Source: Thermoanaerobaculales bacterium (lineage in GTDB: Bacteria; Acidobacteriota; Thermoanaerobaculia; Thermoanaerobaculales; Sulfomarinibacteraceae). From it: a stretch of DNA of 12,694 nt. The stretch is taken from the NCBI GenBank assembly GCA_029932545.1, contig JAOZPW010000018.1:11025-23718 (forward strand), given 5' to 3'. The notes beneath the pieces are model-generated. The model had not been told where the DNA came from, ran no database searches, and was given only the letters and a program-made list of their open reading frames with translations. Of the stretch, positions 6,161-12,694 are shown in pieces. Both the position numbers and the translations under genes were made by a program. Numbering within the stretch: position 1 is the first letter of the stretch; each line of letters starts with the position of its first letter.

Positions 6161-7215
6161 GCTGGGCTGCTCCGGACACACCGAACGATCTCGGGTCCAA
6201 TCGCCTCGACCGAAAGAATGGATTGTGCAAGACCGGCCCTGACTATCTGCCCCGGCATGCCCCAAACGACACTGGTGGCCTCGTCTTGGGCCAAGACATG
6301 GCCTCCGGCCTGGTCGACCATCCTGCACCCTGCCAATCCATCCTGACCCATCCCGGTCAAGATCACGGCCAGAGTCGCCGGTCCGTAGTGCTCAGCAACC
6401 GATCTCAACAACACATCAACCGAGGGTCTGCAAGAATTTTCCATCGGTCCAAATCGGGTCACAAGGCTCACCCCATCGTCCACCCTTTTGATTTCCATAT
6501 GACGATCCCCCGGAGCGACCCAGGCCGTTCCCGGACTGACGCGGCCTCCGGTGCGCCCTTCGAAGACCCGAATGCGACACAGCGCATCCAGTCGTTCCGC
6601 CAGGGAGCGCGTGAAATCCGGCGGCATATGTTGCACGATCACGATCGGGACTTCGAAATCCGATGGAAGGACCTCGAGTACCGTTCGAAGCGCGTTCGGC
6701 CCCCCCGTCGAAACCCCGATTGCAACAATGCCGACCGGTACCGAAATCGGTTCGACTACGGCCTTCCGGCGCCGAACCTGCGATGACCGCCCCGGGCTAC
6801 CGACCAGGGCATTGATCTTGGGCACCAATTGCTCTCGGAGAAAGGCTCGCGCAGCCTCCGGCGATTCCATCTGCGAGGCCTTGGTGACATAGTCGGAGGC
6901 TCCACGAAACAGAGATTCCACAGTCGCCACGCCCCCCTGCCGGGTCAAGTTGCTCAACATCACAACCTTGATACCGGGAAAATCGGCCCTGATTCGCGAT
7001 AACGTCTCAAGTCCGTCCATTTCCGGCATTTCGACGTCCAGGGTGATCAGGTCCGGATTCAAACGGGGAATTTTGGCCAGCGCAATACGCCCGTTCGCGG
7101 CTGACCCAACGACCTCAATGCTCTCTTCATCATCCAGGATCTCTGAAATGATCCGTCGCGCCACGACAGAATCGTCGACGACCAGAACTCGCGTTGCACG
7201 GCTTTCGCTCATCAT
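6157..7215 (-). CDS. cheB: Chemotaxis response regulator protein-glutamate methylesterase CheB
   Basis: 352 residues with the standard two-domain layout. The receiver (about 8-125) has D14/D15, phosphoacceptor D60 (LITLDVEMPEMDG), S88 and K112. A linker of about 30 residues leads to the methylesterase domain (162-345), whose catalytic triad is visible: S169 in GVSTGG, H196 in VQHMPP and D292 in GMGQDG. It removes methyl groups from receptor glutamates and may deamidate glutamines, and is activated by phosphorylation from CheA. The start overlaps the cheY stop (ATGA, 7215-7212); the second ATG at 7212 is an alternative. No CheD gene is present, so CheB may carry any receptor deamidation in this pathway. 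Confidence 0.96.
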   Translation of the reverse strand: MMSESRATRVLVVDDSVVARRIISEILDDEESIEVVGSAANGRIALAKIPRLNPDLITLDVEMPEMDGLETLSRIRADFPGIKVVMLSNLTRQGGVATVESLFRGASDYVTKASQMESPEAARAFLREQLVPKINALVGSPGRSSQVRRRKAVVEPISVPVGIVAIGVSTGGPNALRTVLEVLPSDFEVPIVIVQHMPPDFTRSLAERLDALCRIRVFEGRTGGRVSPGTAWVAPGDRHMEIKRVDDGVSLVTRFGPMENSCRPSVDVLLRSVAEHYGPATLAVILTGMGQDGLAGCRMVDQAGGHVLAQDEATSVVWGMPGQIVRAGLAQSILSVEAIGPEIVRCVRSSPA

Positions 7216-7595
7216 CCCCGGTCGGCCTCGACGCCCAGCAACATCAATTTTTCCAGCAACATTTCCTTGTTGAAGGGCTTCATGATGTACTCGTCTGCAC
7301 CAGCCTCCAGCGCCTCGGACATTCGAGAAATCTCAGTTTCGGTCGTCACCATGACCAAGCGCAAATCGGCGAATCGCGGCTCTTTGCGAACCTCACACAC
7401 AAAGTCATAACCGGTCATCTGAGGCATGTTCCAATCGACCAAAGCCAGATCAAACAACTCTCCGGCGTTGAGGATGTCGAGAGCTCGGCCACCGTCCTCG
7501 GCCCCCTGAACCTCATAGCCCAGTCCGCCGAGGATGCCGCTCAGAATGGTCCGCATGGCACGAGAGTCATCAATCACCAGTGCCTTCTTGGTCAT
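7212..7595 (-). CDS. cheY: Chemotaxis response regulator CheY
   Basis: 127 residues, a single receiver domain. Switch residues are D9/D10, phosphoacceptor D54 (LALVDWNMPQMTG), T84 (VMVTTE) and K106 (YIMKPF). The ATG at 7595 is preferred over an in-frame upstream ATG at 7670 inside cheW: it has GAGGTG nearby and gives a normal CheY N-terminus (MTKKALVIDDS). It starts 16 bases after the cheW stop and overlaps cheB by four bases. Its place between cheW and cheB, with cheX at the operon end, makes it the likely main CheA substrate. No flagellar switch gene is present, so its target cannot be read from this window. Confidence 0.95.
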   Translation of the reverse strand: MTKKALVIDDSRAMRTILSGILGGLGYEVQGAEDGGRALDILNAGELFDLALVDWNMPQMTGYDFVCEVRKEPRFADLRLVMVTTETEISRMSEALEAGADEYIMKPFNKEMLLEKLMLLGVEADRG

Positions 7596-7611
7596 GAGCG
7601 CTTCACCTCTT

Positions 7612-8037
7612 TCATCCCGAGATCGCGACAGCATAATCGACGTCCAAGTCCAGAAGGAGCCGGCCCTCAAGCTTGAAGGCGCCCCGAATCAACCGGCGTG
7701 CCTCCCCCTGTAGAGTGTCCGGGGGATCTTCGTGCGCCTCCTTGTCAACCTCGACGACATCGCCTGCTCGATCAACGACAAGACTCAACAGCCCCTGATC
7801 GTCATTCAAGATCACATGCATCATATCGCCATCGGCTGACCCCGCCGGCCCGACATCCAACCTCAGACCCATGTCGATTGCGGTGACAATGTGTCCTCGA
7901 AGGTTGATCAACCCCTTGACGTGAACCGGCGCCAGCGGCACCGGCGTTATCGAACTGTGGCTCAGCACTTCCTGAACCCTCGACACCTCGATACCAATGA
8001 AAAGCTCTCCAACCCAGAAGGTACAGTACTGGAGCAT
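7612..8037 (-). CDS. cheW: Chemotaxis coupling protein CheW
   Basis: 141 residues, a single CheW domain that links chemoreceptors to CheA in the signalling array. The family pattern is plain: CTFWVGELFIGIEVSRVQEV at the N-terminus, then VKGLINLRGHIVTAIDMGLRL (about 40-60), then LLSLVVDRAGDVVEV. The ATG at 8037 lies one base after the cheA stop (TGA at 8041-8039), with a GGGAGGG ribosome site at 8051-8045 inside the end of cheA, so translation of the two is probably coupled. The C-terminus (LLLDLDVDYAVAISG) is of ordinary type. It has no additional receiver domain, so it is CheW rather than CheV. Confidence 0.95.
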   Translation of the reverse strand: MLQYCTFWVGELFIGIEVSRVQEVLSHSSITPVPLAPVHVKGLINLRGHIVTAIDMGLRLDVGPAGSADGDMMHVILNDDQGLLSLVVDRAGDVVEVDKEAHEDPPDTLQGEARRLIRGAFKLEGRLLLDLDVDYAVAISG

Positions 8038-8038
8038 G

Positions 8039-10426
8039 TCAACGCCCTCCCGACGAGGGTTTCAAACCTCGCTCGAAAAACCCCGGATCCGCCAATCGAA
8101 CCAGGGCCTTGAGGTCGATGATTTCCGTCACCCGATCTTCGACCACAACACACGTCTCGATACCCTCCCTGCTCGCCGGCCGGGTGACGTCCATGTTCCG
8201 GTCGATGATGTCCAGGATCCGATAGACGATCAAGCCAACCCTCATGCCGTCCACGGTGCATACGACCACCTGAAGAGCATCGAGGTCAGGATCATCGGCA
8301 ATCTTCCGCATCTTGGTCCGCCGTTCCGGAAGGGTCTGGTCGACCCACACCAACTGCAGGATTTCATCCCGGTACTGGACTACCGGAAGGTCGGCAACCT
8401 TCTCGATATCCGAAACCGGTATGAATTCCAACCGGTCGACGGCCGAGAAATCAATGGCCAGCCTTTCGTCCGCCGGACCCATCACGTACAACAACGTCCG
8501 TCGATCGACGCCGGCAGCAATCTCGAGCCCCTCGTCCGGCGCCGCCTGGTGGGTTCGCGCTTCCGAGACGACACCTGCCTTGAGTCCGAGGCGAAGCACA
8601 TCCAGGATCAGCGCTACAGCACCCTCACCCAGAATCGTCGAACCTGCATATGGCAAGCCATCGATCAACTGACCCAACGGTTTGACGACGATCTCTTGGC
8701 TATCCTCAATCGTATCAACAATCAACCCGAATCGACGATCATCTCCCTGGAGCACCACAATATTGACCGAGCCGCCGCCAGGCTTCCGAGAGGTGATGAA
8801 ACCCAACTCCTCATCGAGGTACAACAGCGGCAGCAGGTGGCCTCTGAGGCGGTAAACCGGGACCCCATTCAAATCCTCTATACCAAGGCCGCCGGACTGG
8901 TCATCAAACCGTACCAACTCGACCACACTCAACTGGGGAATTGCGAACCGCTGACCCTGTGATGCAACGAGTACAACCGGGATGATCGCCAGGGTCAGAG
9001 GGATTTTCAGCCGGAACGAGGTCGATTGACCCGGATCGCTGTGAATCTCGACCGAGCCACCGATAGCCTCAATGTTGTTCCGGACGATGTCCAGTCCGAC
9101 ACCCCTACCGGAGACATTTGTTACGCGCCTGGCCGTCGAAAACCCGGCCTGAAATATCAGGGCTCGAATCTGCGCAGGATCCAGACTCCCGGCCTCCGCC
9201 TCCGAGACCAGACCCGCCTCCAGACCCCGTTTGAGCACCGCCTCGTTGTCGATGCCACCTCCGTCGTCACTGACCTCAATCAGGACGTTCCCTCCTTCAT
9301 GGTGAGCCTTCAATCGGAGAATACCGGTCACCGGCTTCCCGCTCTTGCGCCTGACCTCTGGTGTCTCGATGCCGTGGTCCAACGAATTACGCACCAAGTG
9401 AAGAAGGGACCCCTGGATCGCCTCGATTACGGCCTTGTCCAGTTCGGTGTCCTGACCCTCCATCTGGATGTCCACCTTCTTGCCGAACTGCTGTGATAAA
9501 TCTCGAACAAATCGGGGTAGCTTCTTCCAGAGCAGGCTGATCGGCTGCATTCGAGTGCGCATCACCGCCTCTTGCAGATCGGTGGTAACACCATGAAGCC
9601 GCGTGGACGCCACCCCGAACTGCTGGTCGTCGATCCCTTCCGAAAGCCTGAGAATCTGGTTTCTCGCCAAAACCAATTCTCCAACCAGATTCATCAAATG
9701 GTCGAGAACATGGACATCGACGCGGAGACTGCTCTCGCCCAAAGACGATGTTGTCGGCGCCGTAATTTCCTGCTCATGATCGCCATCGATGTCACCGGCG
9801 ACGGCGCCACCACTAACGGGCTGTTCGAGGGGCGCGTTCACGATGGCCTGAGACTCCTTCTTTTTTCGCCGCTTCGAAGGACTCTTCTTCTTCGATGCGG
9901 CCTCGGGATCTGCCAACGTTTCAGTCTCCTTTGCATCTTCAGATGCTTCGGGCACCAATTCGATCCTAGAGGTCCGGCCGGAACCCCTCATGGTGCTCGA
10001 GGTGTTATCGGCCTTCGGGTCATCCTTTTTTTTTTCGCCGGCTTCCTCGTCGAGGCGGTCAAGGTCGAGGATCAATTCGGAATAATCTCTATCCCCCTCT
10101 TTACCGGTCTTTTCAATTGCCGAAAGGAGCTTCCTGACTGCGTCGACCATACTCAGCATCATCGTCATAACCTCGGGGCTGAGATCGAGCGACCCGTCAC
10201 GGAGGTGACTGAGCAGATTCTCACCGCTGTGGGTCACCGCCTCGAGTTTGCCGAAAGCCAGGAACCCGCAGGTGCCCTTGATCGTGTGAATCGTCCTGAA
10301 AATCCTGGAGAGAACTTCCTGGTTGGCAGGATCTTTTTCCAGAGCGACCAGGTCTTGGTCCATCTGATCCAGATTCTCCGCACTCTCAGCGAGAAACTCT
10401 TTGATGATCGCGTCCATACCAGACAT
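8039..10426 (-). CDS. cheA: Chemotaxis histidine kinase CheA with two CheW-like domains and no clear P2
   Basis: 795 residues. CheA autophosphorylates on its HPt domain and passes phosphate to CheY and CheB. Domains in order: HPt/P1 about 5-125 with phospho-accepting H47 (FRTIHTIKGTCGF); a charged, Lys-rich linker about 130-232 where a CheY-binding P2 would be expected but none is recognisable; dimerisation P3 about 235-300 (VLDHLMNLVGELVLARNQIL); kinase P4 about 300-475 with N-box HLVRNSLDHGIE, DDGGGID, and SGRGVGLDIV; a first CheW-like domain about 478-615; and a second about 638-780 (RTLLYVMG to VTEIIDLKALV). The start is ATG 10426 with AAGGAGGT ten bases upstream; TTG at 10429 is possible and adds one residue. 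The linker contains an A-run with a dnaX-like frameshift arrangement, listed separately. Confidence 0.96.
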   Translation of the reverse strand: MSGMDAIIKEFLAESAENLDQMDQDLVALEKDPANQEVLSRIFRTIHTIKGTCGFLAFGKLEAVTHSGENLLSHLRDGSLDLSPEVMTMMLSMVDAVRKLLSAIEKTGKEGDRDYSELILDLDRLDEEAGEKKKDDPKADNTSSTMRGSGRTSRIELVPEASEDAKETETLADPEAASKKKSPSKRRKKKESQAIVNAPLEQPVSGGAVAGDIDGDHEQEITAPTTSSLGESSLRVDVHVLDHLMNLVGELVLARNQILRLSEGIDDQQFGVASTRLHGVTTDLQEAVMRTRMQPISLLWKKLPRFVRDLSQQFGKKVDIQMEGQDTELDKAVIEAIQGSLLHLVRNSLDHGIETPEVRRKSGKPVTGILRLKAHHEGGNVLIEVSDDGGGIDNEAVLKRGLEAGLVSEAEAGSLDPAQIRALIFQAGFSTARRVTNVSGRGVGLDIVRNNIEAIGGSVEIHSDPGQSTSFRLKIPLTLAIIPVVLVASQGQRFAIPQLSVVELVRFDDQSGGLGIEDLNGVPVYRLRGHLLPLLYLDEELGFITSRKPGGGSVNIVVLQGDDRRFGLIVDTIEDSQEIVVKPLGQLIDGLPYAGSTILGEGAVALILDVLRLGLKAGVVSEARTHQAAPDEGLEIAAGVDRRTLLYVMGPADERLAIDFSAVDRLEFIPVSDIEKVADLPVVQYRDEILQLVWVDQTLPERRTKMRKIADDPDLDALQVVVCTVDGMRVGLIVYRILDIIDRNMDVTRPASREGIETCVVVEDRVTEIIDLKALVRLADPGFFERGLKPSSGGR
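9976..10051 (-). promoter_or_regulatory. Candidate -1 frameshift signal in cheA after the HPt domain
   Basis: On the coding strand, ten A residues (10035-10026) contain the slippery heptamer A AAA AAG in the correct phase (10031-10025; Lys codons 132-134). A ribosome-site-like GAGGAA lies upstream (10048-10043), 11 bases before the heptamer. A -1 shift reads GGA then TGA (10022-10020), giving a 135-residue product that is only the HPt domain. Eleven bases downstream is a hairpin (10013-9976): GGCCG and AACACCTC pair with GAGGGGTT and CGGCC, with one A-G mismatch, a small internal loop and a nine-base loop. The same three elements drive E. coli dnaX frameshifting. Function is inferred, and Lys-rich linkers can make such heptamers by chance. 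Confidence 0.45.
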
Positions 10427-10436
10427 CAAGCGTGCA

Positions 10437-10444
10437 ACCTCCTT
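10437..10444 (-). promoter_or_regulatory. Ribosome binding site of cheA
   Basis: AAGGAGGT on the minus strand, a near-perfect Shine-Dalgarno sequence. It sits ten bases before ATG 10426 and seven before TTG 10429, so it fixes the cheA start to this pair but does not choose between them. Confidence 0.85.
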
Positions 10445-10613
10445 TCATTGTTATCGAAAGCCTTGGATCCACGGCAAAGAACACATTGCCCATCATAGCC
10501 CGACCTCCGACATTCTCCGACCACCGATCAGCAACGAGTTGATGGATCTACTATGCTTGTTGACGGGCCGTCCTCTCCGGTCGGAACCGAAACGTGGTGA
10601 AGAAGAACGTACC

Positions 10614-10619
10614 AAGGAG
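10614..10619 (+). promoter_or_regulatory. Ribosome binding site of the chemoreceptor gene
   Basis: AAGGAG six bases before ATG 10626. It decides the start: the frame is open further upstream to 10401 but that part would overlap the start of cheA and has no such site. Confidence 0.85.
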
Positions 10620-10625
10620 AAAACT

Positions 10626-12602
10626 ATGGCCAGGACATTCATGCGGGACGCCGGCATCAGGCGGAAGTTGATCGTGCTCGTCGGTGGATCCATCGCTCTT
10701 TTCATGTTTCTTTTCGGCGCCTTTGCCATCAGTCGAGTCTCCGACACCATTCGTCAAAGAACGATTGCCGAAGCCCAGAACGTCGTACAGGCCAACGCCC
10801 TCCGAATGGAGGCCTTCCTGGTCAACCACGGGCAGATCGCGCGGACGATGCTGGACAGCCCGGCGATGATCGATTGGTTCGCGGGACGCCAGGCGCACGA
10901 TCAGCCCTTTCTCAACGATCCAAACTTCCACCACGTCATCGGGTTTTTCGACAACGTGGTGGCCAGCCACGAAACCGTTCTTGCAGCCTTTTTCGGAGTC
11001 GACCGCAGCAACGAGTACTTCGCCAACATTCAAGAGGATCTGGCTCAGGGTAGGTTCGAACGAGAGAATTACATCATTCAATCGCGGCCCTGGTGGAAAG
11101 AGGCCGTCGCCGAGGACCGTCTCTACGTTGCACCTCCAACCACCGATCTGGCCTCAGGTACCGTTTCCATCATCATTCAGTCGACGATCTACTCGGACGG
11201 CGCCTTGATCGGCGTCGGCGGCATCGACATTCTCCTCAACACCGTCCGGGACGTCGTCAATCAAATGCGATTTCAAGATACCGGCAGTGCATTCCTCGTC
11301 GACGAGAGCGGCCGGGTCATCGTATTCTCCGACACCGAGTTGCCCGAGAACATAACCCTGACTCAACTGGATACGTCGGAGTACGGGGGCCAGGGTTTTG
11401 GCGCCCTCTTGGAAAACGGTATCGGGGACGACCACGACCTGCCAAGGGTGACCTGGTCTGGACAAGAGTGGCTGGTCCTCCAGGCGCCGATCGAGGCCGA
11501 CTCACCCTATGTCAGGTGGCGATTGGGCCTCTTGATCCCTGAAGAACTGATCGACGGACCGGTCCGGACCAGCACCCTCTGGGCCTCCCTTGCCATCATC
11601 TTCATCATCCTGGCAGTCTGCGCGATTACCTTGGGTACGACCCAGGCCATCATCACACGACCGATCCAGGAACTGGCCGAACGCTTCGACGACGTTGCCA
11701 AGGGTCGGGGTGATCTGACCAAAAGACTGACCGTGCACAGCACCGATGAAATTGGGCAACTCGGAACCTCATTCAACACCTTTACCGAAGCGATCCAGAA
11801 GGACATCAGCTCGATCGGCAGCGAGGCCACCTCACTGGCCGGTGCATCCGACCACCTCCTGGGCCTGAGTCGACAGATTGCCGCGGCCAGCGAAGCAACG
11901 GCCACTCAGGTCAGCATGGTATCGACCGCCGCCGAGGAGGTCAGCGTCAATGCCCAGTCGATGGCCATAGCGACCGAGGAGCTGAACGCCAATACCAGGG
12001 AAATTTCGGTCAACGCTTCCGAGGCCGCCCGGGTTGCCACCGACGCCGTCGACACCGCTGAGACAACAGCTGCCACCTTCGCCAGACTCGGGGAGACCGG
12101 AGCGAGAATCGGCAATGTCGTTCGAGTGATCTACAACATCGCCGAGCAAACCAATCTATTGGCTCTCAATGCAACGATCGAAGCCGCTCGAGCCGGTGAG
12201 GCCGGCAGGGGATTTGCCGTCGTCGCCGACGAGGTCAAGAAACTGGCCAACCAGACCGCCGAGGCCACCGAGGAGATCAGCGCGACGGCTGCGACAATCG
12301 AAGAACACACCCACAGCGCCGGTGAAGCCATGACCTCGATCACCGAGACCATCCAGACGATTCATGATATCCAGACAACGATCGCCAGCGCCGTCGAACA
12401 GCAGACGGCCACGACCTCGGAAATCGCCCACAGTGTCGGGGAAGCTGCCGCCGGCGCGGGAGAAATCGCCGAACGAATTGCAGAGATCGCCGCCGCAGTT
12501 TCGCAGACGACCGAAGCCTCGAACTCGTCCAGGGAAGCCGCCGATACGCTCTCAACCATGGCTGCTGAGCTGCAGAAAATCGTGGGTAGGTTTACCTACT
12601 AG
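10626..12602 (+). CDS. Methyl-accepting chemotaxis protein with dCache sensor domain
   Basis: 658 residues. Membrane helix 1 covers about 15-35, an extracytoplasmic double-Cache domain about 36-315, and membrane helix 2 about 317-340. HAMP follows (about 341-395, ending DEIGQLGTSFN), then the cytoplasmic coiled-coil signalling domain with its hairpin tip EQTNLLALNATIEAARAGEA (507-526) that contacts CheA and CheW. The Cache part shows SRPWWKEAV (153-161), YVAPPTTDLASGTVS and GVGGID (D201), the usual dCache_1 pattern. R154, W156 and D201 partly match the amino-acid-binding signature, but the ligand is not settled. Possible methylation pairs are EE at 437-438, 451-452 and 549-550 and EQQ at 591-593. 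It ends KIVGRFTY without a CheR-tethering pentapeptide. It is divergent from cheA and is the only receptor in the window. Confidence 0.95.
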   Translation: MARTFMRDAGIRRKLIVLVGGSIALFMFLFGAFAISRVSDTIRQRTIAEAQNVVQANALRMEAFLVNHGQIARTMLDSPAMIDWFAGRQAHDQPFLNDPNFHHVIGFFDNVVASHETVLAAFFGVDRSNEYFANIQEDLAQGRFERENYIIQSRPWWKEAVAEDRLYVAPPTTDLASGTVSIIIQSTIYSDGALIGVGGIDILLNTVRDVVNQMRFQDTGSAFLVDESGRVIVFSDTELPENITLTQLDTSEYGGQGFGALLENGIGDDHDLPRVTWSGQEWLVLQAPIEADSPYVRWRLGLLIPEELIDGPVRTSTLWASLAIIFIILAVCAITLGTTQAIITRPIQELAERFDDVAKGRGDLTKRLTVHSTDEIGQLGTSFNTFTEAIQKDISSIGSEATSLAGASDHLLGLSRQIAAASEATATQVSMVSTAAEEVSVNAQSMAIATEELNANTREISVNASEAARVATDAVDTAETTAATFARLGETGARIGNVVRVIYNIAEQTNLLALNATIEAARAGEAGRGFAVVADEVKKLANQTAEATEEISATAATIEEHTHSAGEAMTSITETIQTIHDIQTTIASAVEQQTATTSEIAHSVGEAAAGAGEIAERIAEIAAAVSQTTEASNSSREAADTLSTMAAELQKIVGRFTY

Positions 12603-12640
12603 AGGCCAGGGGCGCGACCGAGAAAGTCAAAATGGTGGAG

Positions 12641-12680
12641 GCCTCTGCCCAACAGGCTCCTATAATGCGCTTCGCGCATT
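12641..12680 (+). repeat. Palindromic dispersed repeat, copy 3
   Basis: The copy starts 38 bases after the receptor stop. It begins with GCCTCTGCCCAACAGGCTCC and ends in a perfect 7-bp hairpin AATGCGC-TTC-GCGCATT (12664-12680). It matches copy 1 in inverted orientation at 38 of 40 bases and copy 2 in direct orientation over 23. No T run follows within the window, so a terminator role is not shown. The 38 bases before it (12603-12640) show no feature. Confidence 0.85.
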
Positions 12681-12694
12681 GCCGGGACGGGAAA

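Larger units (their letters stand above)
10427..10625. promoter_or_regulatory. Divergent control region between cheA and chemoreceptor gene
   Basis: These 199 bases separate the divergent cheA and receptor genes and must hold the promoters or leaders for both, unless the genes are read from outside. On the minus strand TATGAT (10498-10493) is a fair -10 candidate, but no good -35 stands at the proper distance. On the plus strand TTGACG (10560-10565) resembles a -35 without a matching -10. No sigma-54 or sigma-28 consensus was seen. A short palindrome GACGGGCCGTC lies at 10562-10572. Confidence 0.45.

Noticed and set aside
6161..6328. Upstream extension of CheR inside cheB
   Set aside because: Those residues are an out-of-frame reading of cheB; ATG 6160 overlaps the cheB stop and has its own GGAG.
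5306..6346. Plus-strand open frame of 346 codons opposite cheR and the end of cheB
   Set aside because: It lies antisense to genes with clear family motifs, its product resembles nothing, and codon bias at this GC content often opens the complementary frame.
7997..8962. Plus-strand open frame of 321 codons opposite cheA
   Set aside because: Antisense shadow of the CheW-like domains of CheA; no domain or ribosome site supports it.
10441..10480. Minus-strand TTGCCG-16-GATAAC as the cheA promoter
   Set aside because: It would place the transcript start almost on the ribosome site, leaving no usable leader.
9572..10498. Plus-strand open frame of 308 codons opposite the cheA N-terminal half
   Set aside because: Shadow of cheA; the product is an unstructured Arg-rich and Phe-rich string with no family pattern.
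10401..10625. Upstream extension of the chemoreceptor to 10401
   Set aside because: It would overlap the start of cheA and add a segment without a membrane or domain pattern; AAGGAG before ATG 10626 gives a normal receptor N-terminus.
12641..12694. Repeat copy 3 as a rho-independent terminator of the receptor gene
   Set aside because: The hairpin is perfect but a GC-rich stretch, not a T run, follows it within the window.

Overview
The window is a bacterial signal-transduction locus of moderately high GC content. It carries a complete chemotaxis (Che) operon on the minus strand, a divergently transcribed chemoreceptor, and a convergent plus-strand operon of unusual multidomain regulators. 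There is no taxonomic marker. A receptor with an extracytoplasmic dCache domain, PATAN/DUF4388 proteins and a CheX-type phosphatase would suit an Acidobacteriota- or Myxococcota-like lineage, but this placement is only an inference.

Bases 1-4747, plus strand: the 3' part of a PATAN/DUF4388 + type II secretion ATPase N-domain-like (MshEN-like) + GAF-like protein; a stand-alone CheY-like receiver; a protein joining MshEN-like helical units to a C-terminal CheX-like phosphatase domain; a 703-residue protein with a dead receiver, PATAN, a PAS domain resembling photoactive yellow protein, and a V4R domain; and a possible 69-residue small protein. From the receiver onward each start overlaps the preceding stop (ATGA or TGATG), so the genes are probably translationally coupled.

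Bases 4748-4847 form the convergent intergenic region, filled by an inverted pair of a palindromic repeat. A third copy lies after the receptor gene at 12641-12680, so the repeat brackets the che-receptor block.

Bases 4848-10426, minus strand, transcribed in the order cheA-cheW-cheY-cheB-cheR-cheX with short gaps or ATGA overlaps. CheA has no recognisable P2 domain, carries two CheW-like domains, and holds a dnaX-like frameshift signal just after its HPt domain. A divergent 199-bp control region separates cheA from the chemoreceptor at 10626-12602.

Working model: the receptor, through CheW, controls CheA; CheA phosphorylates CheY and CheB; CheR and CheB set receptor methylation; CheX removes phosphate from CheY. 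The plus-strand operon supplies a second receiver/CheX-like pair plus PATAN and MshEN-like modules, which in other bacteria are linked to type IV pilus control. No flagellar gene is present, so surface motility or another non-flagellar output is possible but unproven.
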